Both the position numbers and the translations under genes were made by a program. Shown piece after piece: positions 44,062 through 52,827 of a stretch of DNA of 64,000 bases. Source of the stretch: JAALLB01 sp039814425. GTDB taxonomy: Bacteria; Pseudomonadota; Alphaproteobacteria; Rhizobiales; Rhizobiaceae. The stretch lies in assembly GCA_039814425.1 (NCBI GenBank), contig JBCCBE010000001.1:1-64000 (forward strand). Reading direction: 5' to 3'. The notes beneath the pieces were generated by a model. That model had not been told where the DNA came from. It saw nothing but the letters and a program-made list of their open reading frames with translations, and did not search any database. The number at the start of each line of letters is the position of its first letter. Positions within the stretch are counted from its first letter, which is position 1.

Positions 44062-45258
44062 CTAAAATCCCAATTTGGTTTTTGTCAGAATGCCGCGCTG
44101 CACCTCGTTTGAACCGGCATAAATCGACATTTTTCGATTGTTGAAATATTTTGCAGCAATCGGGTTTGCGTAATCTGGACCAATTGGCTCTTCGTTGTAG
44201 CCCTCTTCCATTGCTTCTGATGAAAATGGCAGTGCATAAGGGCCAAGTGCCCGTCTTGTCAGGTCATTGATTTCCTGGCGAACAATGGTGCCTTTAACCT
44301 TCAGCATCGAGCTTTCCGGGCCCGGCGCAGCTCCGGCATCTGCTTTTGCCAAAATACGAAGATTGGTGGTTTTCAGTGCATTTAATTCCATCTCCACCTG
44401 TGCCAATCGCATTGCAAAATAGGGATCTTTCAGCAAGGGCTTGTCACCTTTTTTCTGTTCCCCGGCAATGCTTCTTAATTTGGCAAGTGCAGCATTTGAG
44501 TTGCCGATATTAGCAGTTCCGGTCCGCTCATGGGTCAAAAGGTATTTTGCGTAAGTCCAGCCCTTGTTTTCTTCGCCAACCAAATTCTGCACGGGAACTT
44601 TTACATTGTCGAAGAAAATTTCGTTTACCTCATGCTCTCCCTCAAGCAGGATGATCGGACGTACTTCTACACCGGGTGTTGCCATATCAATCAGCAGGAA
44701 TGAAATTCCTTCCTGTGGCTTTCCTTCATTGGATGTGCGGACCAGGCAAAAAATCCAGTTTGCAAACTGGCCAAGGGTAGTCCAGGTCTTTTGACCGTTG
44801 ACTATATAATGATCTCCCTCGCGTACAGCTTTGGTTTTGAGAGAGGCAAGATCAGACCCGGCTCCCGGCTCAGAATAGCCCTGACACCACCAGTCTGTGC
44901 CATCCAGAATACGCGGAAGGTAGTGCGCTTTTTGCTCTTCACTGCCAAACTTATGCAAGACAGGGGCAAGCATGCCTACGCCGAAAGGAACGGTTCGCGG
45001 GGCACCAGCAGCCCAGCATTCTTCATCAAAAATGTGTTTCTGAACGGATGTCCAATTGGTGCCACCCCATTCTTTCGGCCAACTGGGTGCTAGCCACCCC
45101 CTATTGTTTAGGGCCGCATGCCATTCTTCCATATCTGCCCTGGAGAGGCGTTTACCGAGCTTTACCTTGCCAGACAGGCGGGGAGATAATTTCTCTGAAA
45201 GGAAGGTGCGAACTTCGTCGCGGAAAGCAATTTCATTTTGGGAATAAGCTAAGTCCAT
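44062..45258 (-). CDS. Acyl-CoA dehydrogenase family subunit (keeps flavin C-terminal motif)
   Basis: A 398-residue acyl-CoA dehydrogenase. Flavin and substrate motifs are CQGYSEPGAGSDLA (125-138), VNGQKTWTT (153-161) and the C-terminal IYAGSNEVQRGILTK (379-393). The QxxGGxGY-E catalytic segment is absent: the corresponding part reads RALGPYALPFSSEAM. The start is ATG at 45258; a GTG at 45270 is possible. It is first in the minus-strand cluster and adjoins its likely partner subunit with 1 base between. Confidence 0.9.
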   Translation of the reverse strand: MDLAYSQNEIAFRDEVRTFLSEKLSPRLSGKVKLGKRLSRADMEEWHAALNNRGWLAPSWPKEWGGTNWTSVQKHIFDEECWAAGAPRTVPFGVGMLAPVLHKFGSEEQKAHYLPRILDGTDWWCQGYSEPGAGSDLASLKTKAVREGDHYIVNGQKTWTTLGQFANWIFCLVRTSNEGKPQEGISFLLIDMATPGVEVRPIILLEGEHEVNEIFFDNVKVPVQNLVGEENKGWTYAKYLLTHERTGTANIGNSNAALAKLRSIAGEQKKGDKPLLKDPYFAMRLAQVEMELNALKTTNLRILAKADAGAAPGPESSMLKVKGTIVRQEINDLTRRALGPYALPFSSEAMEEGYNEEPIGPDYANPIAAKYFNNRKMSIYAGSNEVQRGILTKTKLGF

Positions 45259-45395
45259 AGGGTAATACACTTTCTGACATATTTGGGTGCAACCTAGCGG
45301 TAAATGAGGTCTGGTTCAATCGCGCTTGCAGTCGCATTGAATCTGACAATTCTTGTGATATTTACAGCACTAAATTTATTGGAAGTCTTCTTTCT

Positions 45396-46097
45396 ATGCA
45401 AACATTCTTGGTTGAATTCTGGACTGAATTTTCAAGGCCTGAATACCTTGTGGGCCATTTTGCTTATGTATTGCTTATAGCATCCATGATGATGCGGAGC
45501 ATGAACTGGTTACGGTTCTTTGCAATTATGGCGGGCAGTATTTCTGCTGTGTTTTACTGGCGTATTGGTGATCCGGTTTCATTTTTCTGGGAAAGCCTCT
45601 TTACGCTGGTAAATTTGGTTCAACTGGCAATTCTCCAGATTGAAAACAGACGCGGCAGGTTTTCTGAAGAGGAAGCGTTGTTTATCAAGACTTGCCTGCC
45701 GGATGTGGAGCGAGCACATGCGCGGCGTTTGATGAAATATGGTGCCTGGATTGAGGTTCAGGATGAAGTCACACTGATTACTGAAGATACTTGCCCCTCG
45801 CATCTAAAGTTTATCGTCGATGGGGCAGCCTCGATTGTCCGTGATAACCGTGAAATCGGAATGGTGGGCCCGGGAGATTTCTTGGGGGAAATGAGCTACC
45901 TAACCGGCAAAAAAGCCACCGCATCTGTGATTACCCGTAAATCTACCCGCTATCTTTCCTTTGAGCGAAAGCAGCTGAAAGAGCATCTCGGCAAGAATGT
46001 GGAAGTGCGACATGCGCTGGAAGCAAGCTTTAATAGAAATTTGGTGGAAAAACTTAGCAAAACAAACAGTAATAAGATTGGATCTGCGGTGGAATGA
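45396..46097 (+). CDS. Popeye-like membrane protein with cyclic-nucleotide-binding domain
   Basis: A 233-residue protein with three N-terminal hydrophobic segments (about 18-34, 38-56 and 62-82), a short linker (QIENRRGRFSEEEALFI) and a cyclic-nucleotide-binding-like domain (about 105-215; FIVDGAASIVRDNREIGMVGPGDFLGEMSYLTG). This order matches Popeye-domain (POPDC) proteins of animals and their bacterial relatives. The GDFLGEMSYL stretch fits the phosphate-binding cassette region, although the usual Arg after it is replaced (TGKKATASV). No DNA-binding domain is present. It is divergent from the acyl-CoA dehydrogenase cluster and 47 bases before guaA. Confidence 0.75.
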   Translation: MQTFLVEFWTEFSRPEYLVGHFAYVLLIASMMMRSMNWLRFFAIMAGSISAVFYWRIGDPVSFFWESLFTLVNLVQLAILQIENRRGRFSEEEALFIKTCLPDVERAHARRLMKYGAWIEVQDEVTLITEDTCPSHLKFIVDGAASIVRDNREIGMVGPGDFLGEMSYLTGKKATASVITRKSTRYLSFERKQLKEHLGKNVEVRHALEASFNRNLVEKLSKTNSNKIGSAVE

Positions 46098-46144
46098 TTG
46101 GTAATTGGATTGCGTTCGATAAGGACTCGCTCTAAATCCACGTC

Positions 46145-47701
46145 ATGACACAAACTTCCCAATCTATTCTCATCATTGATTTTGGTTCTCAGGTAACCCA
46201 GTTGATTGCAAGAAGGGTGCGCGAGGCAGGTGTGTACTGTGAAATAATTCCCTTCAGTTCTGCTGCTGAAGCTTTCGATCGTATGCGCCCAAAAGCAATC
46301 ATTCTGTCCGGTGGTCCGGCCTCTGTTCCAGATGAGGGAAGCCCGAGGGCGCCACAAAATGTGCTGGAATCCAAACTACCAATCCTGGCGATTTGCTACG
46401 GACAGCAAACATTGTGTACCCAGCTTGGCGGTAAGGTCGAAGGCGGGCATCATCGCGAATTTGGGCATGCAGAAATAGAAATCACAAAACAAAGCCCGCT
46501 GTTTGAAGGGTTTTGGAACGTTGGGGACAAGTATCCTGTATGGATGTCTCATGGTGACCGGGTAACCCAATTGCCGGATGGATTTGAGGTTCTCGCTGTT
46601 TCACCAAATGCACCATTTGCAATAGCCGCAGATGAAGACCGGCAATATTATTCGACTATGTTTCACCCTGAAGTAGTACATACGCCTGATGGTGCAAAAC
46701 TGATTGCCAATTTTGTACAAAACATCGCCGGGCTTACCGGTGACTGGACCATGGCGCGGTATCGTGACCAGGCCATCGAAGGGATCCGCTCCCAGGTTGG
46801 TGACGGCAAGGTAATCTGTGGGCTTTCCGGCGGGGTTGATTCGTCCGTCGCTGCTTTGTTGATCCATGAAGCGATCGGAGATCAACTGACCTGCATTCTG
46901 GTTGATCACGGATTGATGCGAATGAATGAGGCGGCAGAAGTAGTTTCCATGTTCCGCGAGCATTACAATATTCCGCTCGTAGATGTGGATGCGTCGGACA
47001 CTTTTATTTCTGCCTTGGAGGGGGAGAGTGACCCGGAGGTTAAACGCAAAACCATCGGTAAACTCTTTATTGATGTATTTGAAGAGGAAGCAGGAAAGCT
47101 CGGTGGTGCTGATTTTCTTGCGCAGGGAACTCTTTATCCGGATGTGATCGAAAGTGTTTCATTCACCGGTGGCCCTTCGGTTACAATCAAAAGTCATCAT
47201 AATGTAGGCGGATTACCTGAACGCATGAACATGCAATTAGTTGAGCCTTTGCGTGAACTCTTTAAAGATGAAGTGCGGGTTTTAGGCCGTGAACTTGGGC
47301 TTCCTGATAAATTTGTTGGTCGCCATCCGTTTCCTGGACCGGGACTTGCCATTCGATGTCCCGGTGGCCTGACACGGGATAAACTTGAAATACTGCGGCA
47401 GGCCGATGCGATTTATCTTGATGAGATTAGAAAGGCGGGTCTTTATGACGAGATCTGGCAGGCGTTTGCTGTGTTGCTGCCGGTTCAGACTGTTGGTGTG
47501 ATGGGTGACGGGCGTACATATGAATTCGTTTGCGCACTTCGCGCCGTTACTTCTGTTGATGGTATGACTGCTGATTTTTACCCCTATGACATGAAGTTTT
47601 TGGGCCGCGCTGCAACCCGAATTATCAATGAGGTGCGTGGAATAAACCGCGTCGTTTATGATGTCACGTCTAAGCCACCGGGAACTATCGAATGGGAATA
47701 A
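46145..47701 (+). CDS. guaA: GMP synthase (glutamine-hydrolysing)
   Basis: A 518-residue enzyme converting XMP to GMP. The class I glutamine amidotransferase domain (about 8-200) has the nucleophile C84 in LAICYGQQ and the His/Glu pair in MFHPEVVHT. The ATP-pyrophosphatase domain follows with the P-loop-like GLSGGVDSSVAALL (about 228). The C-terminal dimerisation domain ends in the conserved KPPGTIEWE. Length and motifs are normal. Confidence 0.98.
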   Translation: MTQTSQSILIIDFGSQVTQLIARRVREAGVYCEIIPFSSAAEAFDRMRPKAIILSGGPASVPDEGSPRAPQNVLESKLPILAICYGQQTLCTQLGGKVEGGHHREFGHAEIEITKQSPLFEGFWNVGDKYPVWMSHGDRVTQLPDGFEVLAVSPNAPFAIAADEDRQYYSTMFHPEVVHTPDGAKLIANFVQNIAGLTGDWTMARYRDQAIEGIRSQVGDGKVICGLSGGVDSSVAALLIHEAIGDQLTCILVDHGLMRMNEAAEVVSMFREHYNIPLVDVDASDTFISALEGESDPEVKRKTIGKLFIDVFEEEAGKLGGADFLAQGTLYPDVIESVSFTGGPSVTIKSHHNVGGLPERMNMQLVEPLRELFKDEVRVLGRELGLPDKFVGRHPFPGPGLAIRCPGGLTRDKLEILRQADAIYLDEIRKAGLYDEIWQAFAVLLPVQTVGVMGDGRTYEFVCALRAVTSVDGMTADFYPYDMKFLGRAATRIINEVRGINRVVYDVTSKPPGTIEWE

Positions 47702-47800
47702 TTCTTATTGTGTAACTCATCAGAATTATATTTTAATGTCCGGTATTAAGTTACAAATTGCGGGTCTTTACATTCTTCCGGATATTCAGAGGATTATAGC

Positions 47801-49678
47801 TTGAAATACCGTGCTGAAATAGACGGTTTGCGTGCCCTTGCTGTAGTCCCTGTTATTTTGTTCCATGCTGGATTTGAACTTTTCAGCGGAGGCTTCGTCG
47901 GTGTCGACGTATTTTTCGTTATCAGTGGTTATCTGATCACAACAATTCTGATTGAAGACATTGCGAATGATCGATTTAGCCTGGTTAAATTTTATGAGCG
48001 TCGCGCGCGCAGAATTTTGCCGGCGCTCTTTTTTGTAATGTTGGTCTGCATCCCCTTTGCTTGGATGTGGATGCTACCGAACCAAATCAAGGACTTCTCA
48101 CAAAGCATCATTGCGGTAAGTTTGTTCGCCTCAAATATATTATTTTGGAAAGAGAGCGATTACTTTGACGCTAGCGCAGAGGAAAAACCCTTACTGCATA
48201 CGTGGAGCCTAGCAGTTGAAGAGCAGTACTATCTGCTTTTTCCTATCTTCCTCTTGCTTGTATGGCGGTTTGGCCGGAACAGAGTGTTTTGGATGATTGT
48301 TGTTATGGCAGCAATCAGCCTAATGTTAAGTGAATGGGGTTGGCGTAATAGACCAACAGCAAATTTCTACCTAGCCCCAACACGTGCCTGGGAATTATTT
48401 GCAGGGTCTATAGCGGCCTTCATCGTACAAAAGCGCGGTGTACAGAGTAATAATCTACTTTCGCTACTTGGATTGACGGCGGTCGTATTCGCAATTTTTG
48501 CCTATGATGAAACCACGCCATTTCCAAGTCTTTACACTATGGTACCGGTTGTCGGTGTCGTCTTGCTGGTTTTGTTTGCCAATCAAGAAACATTCGTAGC
48601 CCGGCTACTAAGTACTAAAGCTTTCGTGGGCATAGGCCTTATAAGTTACTCAGCTTACCTTTGGCATCAACCCTTGTTTGCGTTTGCGAGAATTAAGCTG
48701 TTGGAACACCCTTCACAATATCTAATGGGCTTTTTATCCTTGGCTTCAATTGTTCTTGCCGTGGGTTCCTGGAGGTATATTGAAAAGCCATTTCGCGATT
48801 CTTCGCGTGTAAATCGAAAAACGGTCTTTACCGTTTCTGCCGTTTTTGCAGTTGCGTTTATAAGTCTTGGATTAGCGCCGAACATATACGATTTCCACTC
48901 CAAAACCGCGGTTGCGATAAATGACGCGACAATAGAAAGAGAAAGGAAGTTTCGATTTTCTTCCAAAAGCGAGATTTGCAAGACGAAGTTCTGGGGTAAT
49001 TGTAATGATGCGGAAATTGGAAAACGCAATGTACTTGTAATTGGTGATAGCCATTCAGCAGATGCGCTCAATGCAGTATATCATGCCACTACGGAATTTC
49101 ACTCCGAGTTGAGCTTTTCGACATCAAACTTGGGTGGGTGCGCCGCTCTGATAAACACACGTGATAGATTACCTAACACGTGGCCAAATAAGAAAAAGTG
49201 TGTTTTGCTCAATGAGTCTGAGCGGTTTGATGAAAAATTCCTGAACCAATACGATGTTGTTATTCTAAATTTTTTATTAGGGGGCAACTTCACCATAGCA
49301 GATTACAAAACCTATCTGGATTATCTGCAAAAAAATTACCGCGGGGAAATACTGTTGTTTGGTGGGGCTTTTTTCTTCCAGGAAGAATTGCCAAGTTTTT
49401 TCAACAAAGGGCATGATGTCAGCGAAATTGAGAAGATCGTGAAATTTTCTCCGCAAGAAAGTGACGAAATACTTAGATCGTATAGCGCCAGTAATGGAAT
49501 AATTTTTATGAGCAAGTATGATGTTTTTTGCCCGGAGGGGATTTGTAGCTTTGTTTCTGAAAGTGGGATTTTGATGAGCTATGATAAGCATCATCTGTCC
49601 GTACACTTTGCAAACATGCTTGGTGAACACTACCGTCAGGTCTTGCTGACGGCTACAACGGGTAACTCAATTGATTAG
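47801..49678 (+). CDS. Membrane acyltransferase with C-terminal SGNH domain (OafA/YrhL-like)
   Basis: A 625-residue protein. The N-terminal acyltransferase-3 domain (about 1-360) has about ten membrane segments, the start motif YRAEIDGLRALAVVPVI and the family His; the C-terminal SGNH hydrolase-like domain has GDSHSAD (S417) and a DKHHLS motif (D595 to H598). Such proteins O-acetylate lipopolysaccharide, peptidoglycan or exopolysaccharide sugars. The start is TTG at 47801 with AGAGGA (47788-47793) 7 bases upstream. The C-terminal half looks more AT-rich than its neighbours. The target glycan cannot be told; no glycosyltransferase is adjacent. Confidence 0.9.
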   Translation: MKYRAEIDGLRALAVVPVILFHAGFELFSGGFVGVDVFFVISGYLITTILIEDIANDRFSLVKFYERRARRILPALFFVMLVCIPFAWMWMLPNQIKDFSQSIIAVSLFASNILFWKESDYFDASAEEKPLLHTWSLAVEEQYYLLFPIFLLLVWRFGRNRVFWMIVVMAAISLMLSEWGWRNRPTANFYLAPTRAWELFAGSIAAFIVQKRGVQSNNLLSLLGLTAVVFAIFAYDETTPFPSLYTMVPVVGVVLLVLFANQETFVARLLSTKAFVGIGLISYSAYLWHQPLFAFARIKLLEHPSQYLMGFLSLASIVLAVGSWRYIEKPFRDSSRVNRKTVFTVSAVFAVAFISLGLAPNIYDFHSKTAVAINDATIERERKFRFSSKSEICKTKFWGNCNDAEIGKRNVLVIGDSHSADALNAVYHATTEFHSELSFSTSNLGGCAALINTRDRLPNTWPNKKKCVLLNESERFDEKFLNQYDVVILNFLLGGNFTIADYKTYLDYLQKNYRGEILLFGGAFFFQEELPSFFNKGHDVSEIEKIVKFSPQESDEILRSYSASNGIIFMSKYDVFCPEGICSFVSESGILMSYDKHHLSVHFANMLGEHYRQVLLTATTGNSID

Positions 49679-49694
49679 GGCTATTAAGCGCTGA

Positions 49695-49916
49695 TCAATT
49701 GGTTTTGACAAATACCAGTTCTGCCACATTGCCGTGTTCGTATACCCAGGCTTCTCGATCGCTTTTGATATATCGGTAATCAGGCGGGCATAATTCTGCA
49801 TCCAGATCCGCTATATCCAGCAATACATCGTCCATCTGCTTTGCAAATTTGTCAGCCTCAGCAGCATCATACATGGCTACAGAAAGATTGTGCTCATCAT
49901 CGTTGCCGGTTTTCAT
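49695..49916 (-). CDS. Small hypothetical protein
   Basis: A 73-residue acidic protein that I do not recognise. It contains EADKFAKQMDDVLLDIADLDAE (helical, charged) and ends EAWVYEHGNVAELVFVKTN. The ATG at 49916 has GGAG 8 bases upstream, which supports translation; the frame is open further to 50027, but the extension is not protein-like. It converges on the acyltransferase gene, with 16 bases between them. Confidence 0.6.
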   Translation of the reverse strand: MKTGNDDEHNLSVAMYDAAEADKFAKQMDDVLLDIADLDAELCPPDYRYIKSDREAWVYEHGNVAELVFVKTN

Positions 49917-50310
49917 TTTGCGTACTCCATACGAATCGCTTGCTCTATGCTTTTTAGTTTGGGCGACTGAAGTAACCAGCGTGTAAACAAATCCTTGCGA
50001 AATAGTTAAATGAACAAGTTGCACCAATGTCCCCCCGGATGGGGTTAATATCCGGAGGGACTGGGGTTCTGCTCCGGACAGTGTGGGCTGTTATCACGGT
50101 GCAGAATTAGTGTGCACGAAAAAGTTACTAAAAATTTGGTTGCGTGGATGTGTTCAAAAGCACACTTCGTAATGCTTTTGAAAAATATCCGTCCTGAATG
50201 AATTTTAGAATATCTATGCCGAGATGAGACGCTAGATTGCGTAAAATTAATTTGCAGCGAAGGAATTGCAGGATTACACCTGAACCAACAAAATTTTTCA
50301 GGAGCAATGC
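49917..50310. other. Intergenic region upstream of bacA with a long hairpin
   Basis: About 394 bases. It holds the strong hairpin at 50029-50061 and a tandem GGGGTT repeat (50041 and 50063), described separately. The half near bacA (50100-50300) is AT-rich and featureless apart from AGGAGC at 50300-50305, the bacA ribosome binding site. Confidence 0.6.
50029..50061. repeat. 12-bp inverted repeat (hairpin), no T tract
   Basis: GTCCCCCCGGAT (50029-50040) pairs with ATCCGGAGGGAC (50050-50061) with a single mismatch and a 9-base loop GGGGTTAAT. No T run follows on either strand, so it is not a standard terminator. The loop and right arm also begin a 22-base direct repeat (GGGGTT-N3-TCCGGA pattern at 50041 and 50063). 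It stands out as GC-rich in an AT-rich spacer. Confidence 0.7.
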
Positions 50311-51603
50311 GTGTTTCATTCCTTTTTTCCTCAGCCAAAACTGTATTTTGGATCATTCGCCGTTTACTCCGTTTTTTGTGTTTTCCTCTGGTTTTTCGTT
50401 CTGATTAATCTAGGCAGCAGTTTGAGTATTGGCGGGATTTTCGGGTATGGGTTTCCTGCTGAACTTGCTAGCGATGCAGATGATGCGGCGAAGGCTTTGT
50501 TTGCTGATCAGAAGAACTCAGCTGATAATTTCTGGTTTTATCAATTCTTTCTGATTGCAATTTTTGCATTCTGCGCATTTTGGATGCGGGTTTACCGTCA
50601 TCCCTGGCAGCGGTGGTCGGTAGCCGGTTCCGCCCTGATTTTCTTCGTGAACTGGTTTTTGGTTCAACTCGATGTAATGATCAATGAGTGGTTCGGGACA
50701 TTTTATGATCTGATCCAAAAAGCGTTGGGGACGCCCAATAGCGTCACGGAATGGGAAGTCTACCTTCAGATAGGAACGTTCCTGCAGATTGCTTTGATAT
50801 ACGTTTTTGTAGCGGTCATGTTCAGGTTTTTCGTGAGCCACTATGTGTTTCGCTGGCGCAAGGCAATGAACGATTATTACGTTTCACGGTGGCAGGAATT
50901 GCGCCATATCGAGGGGGCATCCCAGAGGGTTCAGGAAGATACCAAACGTTTTGCTCAAATTACCGAAAGCCTGGGGGTTAATTTACTTGATTCAGTTATG
51001 ACGTTGATCGCATTTCTACCCTTGTTATGGGGACTGTCTTCTCAGGTAACTGTTCTGCCAGTGATTGGCGAAGTCTCGCAAGGGTTGGTGTTTGTAGCTA
51101 TTCTTTGGTCGATAATTGGCACGGCAATTGTCGCTGCAGCAGGCATAAAACTACCCGGACTGGAGTTTCGCAATCAACGGGTTGAGGCAGCTTATCGGAA
51201 AGAGCTGGTTTATGGCGAGGATAGTGAAGAAAGAGCTGACCCGCCAACACTAGCGGAGCTGTTTGATAATGTCAGACGCAATTATTTCCGCCTGTATTTC
51301 CACTACATGTATTTTAATGTAGTTCGCATATTTTATCTGCAAATTGGCAATCTGGTTCCGTATATCGCGCTAGCGCCTACAATTGCCAGTGGCGTCATTA
51401 CCTTGGGCGTTATGCAACAGATCATTCGTGCATTTGGACGTGTGGAAGGCTCATTTCAATATCTCATCAATTCCTGGACTACGATCGTTGAATTGTTGTC
51501 TGTCTACAAACGGTTGCAAGCTTTTGAAGCGGTTTTGGATGGTGGAGAACTTCCCGAGATCGATCGTAAATATCTAGCTGATGACAAAGCGCCGGCCGAG
51601 TAA
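50311..51603 (+). CDS. bacA: Peptide transporter BacA/SbmA
   Basis: A 430-residue inner-membrane proton-driven peptide importer of the SbmA/BacA family. Typical stretches are FFPQPKLYFGSFAVY at the N terminus, HPWQRWSVAGSALIFFVNWF, YYVSRWQELRHIEGASQRVQED and FLPLLWGLSSQVTVLPVIGE; seven or so membrane segments are visible. The start is GTG at 50311 with AGGAGC upstream; a nearby ATG at 50307 is out of frame. In rhizobia BacA is needed to survive host antimicrobial peptides. It converges on a DksA-type gene with only 10 bases between them. Confidence 0.94.
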   Translation: MFHSFFPQPKLYFGSFAVYSVFCVFLWFFVLINLGSSLSIGGIFGYGFPAELASDADDAAKALFADQKNSADNFWFYQFFLIAIFAFCAFWMRVYRHPWQRWSVAGSALIFFVNWFLVQLDVMINEWFGTFYDLIQKALGTPNSVTEWEVYLQIGTFLQIALIYVFVAVMFRFFVSHYVFRWRKAMNDYYVSRWQELRHIEGASQRVQEDTKRFAQITESLGVNLLDSVMTLIAFLPLLWGLSSQVTVLPVIGEVSQGLVFVAILWSIIGTAIVAAAGIKLPGLEFRNQRVEAAYRKELVYGEDSEERADPPTLAELFDNVRRNYFRLYFHYMYFNVVRIFYLQIGNLVPYIALAPTIASGVITLGVMQQIIRAFGRVEGSFQYLINSWTTIVELLSVYKRLQAFEAVLDGGELPEIDRKYLADDKAPAE

Positions 51604-51613
51604 TTGAAAGAAC

Positions 51614-51943
51614 TCAAGCACACCTAACGCATTTTTCAGCCATTGGATCGATGGCGAGCCTGCCATCGGCGATCTCTTCGTCACAGTCGAGACAATATCC
51701 ATAGTCATCTTCTCGGATGCGACGCAAGGCAAGCTCGATGCGTTGGAGATCTAGCTGTCTTGTACGTTCCTGGGCTTCTGCCATTGCTTGCTGTTGCATT
51801 GCGTCCATGCGCGACAATCGACCAACTGCCTGCTGATCAAGTTCAACTGTATCACGGGCTTCTTTTGATAATTCTGACTGTGCCAGCAAATCGACTTGTC
51901 TTGCTTCAAGTCTTTGTTTTGCTTTTTTGATATCTATCGTCAT
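51614..51943 (-). CDS. TraR/DksA-type zinc finger protein
   Basis: A 109-residue protein with an N-terminal coiled coil and a C-terminal C4 zinc finger, YGYCLDCDEEIADGRLAIDP followed by CVRCA. DksA-like proteins enter the RNA polymerase secondary channel; short forms like this (about 110 residues) often lack the DksA coiled-coil tip aspartates, and no DxxDxA motif is seen here. The precise role is unknown. Confidence 0.85.
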   Translation of the reverse strand: MTIDIKKAKQRLEARQVDLLAQSELSKEARDTVELDQQAVGRLSRMDAMQQQAMAEAQERTRQLDLQRIELALRRIREDDYGYCLDCDEEIADGRLAIDPMAEKCVRCA

Positions 51944-52126
51944 TTCTGTGCTTTCCTGATAGACAATGATAGCGATTTGGAGCGAATGATAAAGTCAGGA
52001 AATCGTATGCTTGGCTGCACAAATGGCTTATTGATATTCCTGTGATTGCATAATTCGACAATTGATCCTAAATACGCTGTAATTTGAAGGTGTGATGTAC
52101 ACGCTTAATGAAACGGAATTCCGAAC

Positions 52127-52819
52127 ATGTCCGATGAGAGCTTTATTCGCGAGGTCGAAGAAGAACTTCGCAGTGACCAGCTGAAGAGTTTTTGGGAGCG
52201 CTTTAAGTGGTTTATTATCACTGGTGCGGTTGCAATCGTAGTCCTTACCGCGGGCTATCGAGGATGGTTATATTTTTCCCAGGAACAGGCAAATGTCTCT
52301 GGAGATCAGTTTATTCAAGCGCTCGAATTGTCTGATGGTGGCCAATTGGATGAAGCGATTGCGAAATTGGAAACGCTTTCCAATGAGGGTTCAGGGGAAT
52401 ACCCAGCCCTTGCCCGGATTCGTCTGGCTGCGGAGTATGCCAAGCAAGAAGAATATGACAGGGCGGTTGAAGCTTTTGATTCTATTGCAAATGATACAGG
52501 TTTTGATGCAACGCTGCGTGATGTAGCGCGCTTGCGTGCTGGATTGCTGCTGGTTGATAGTGGGAGCTATGATGATGTTGCCAATCGGTTGCAGCAATTA
52601 TCCGGTGCTGCAGAACCGTTTCGACATACAGCGCGTGAAGGGCTTGGCCTATCTGCCTGGAAAGCAAAAGATTTTGAGACCGCACACCGGTGGTTTTCAG
52701 ATATTTCCAGCGATATAGCAGCACCATCAGGAATTCGATCTCGTGCCGGGATTATGCTGGATCTGCTTTCAGGTATCGGCTTTACCGGTGCTGAAGAAGA
52801 CAGCAGCGACGAAGGCTGA
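52127..52819 (+). CDS. YfgM-like membrane-anchored TPR protein
   Basis: A 230-residue protein with a short acidic cytoplasmic N terminus (SDESFIREVEEELRSDQLKSFWERF), one membrane helix (about 29-47) and a tetratricopeptide-type periplasmic domain (ALELSDGGQLDEAIAKLETL, AEYAKQEEYDRAVEAFDSI). It matches the YfgM/TPR_21 family, which in E. coli links the Sec translocon to periplasmic chaperones, and occurs directly before der as in many proteobacteria. It ends 8 bases before der. Confidence 0.87.
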   Translation: MSDESFIREVEEELRSDQLKSFWERFKWFIITGAVAIVVLTAGYRGWLYFSQEQANVSGDQFIQALELSDGGQLDEAIAKLETLSNEGSGEYPALARIRLAAEYAKQEEYDRAVEAFDSIANDTGFDATLRDVARLRAGLLLVDSGSYDDVANRLQQLSGAAEPFRHTAREGLGLSAWKAKDFETAHRWFSDISSDIAAPSGIRSRAGIMLDLLSGIGFTGAEEDSSDEG

Positions 52820-52827
52820 TATGCGAT

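Noticed and set aside
47690..47740. AT-rich dyad AATTCT/AGAATT after guaA as a terminator
   Set aside because: The stem is AT-only with a long loop and a poor T run.
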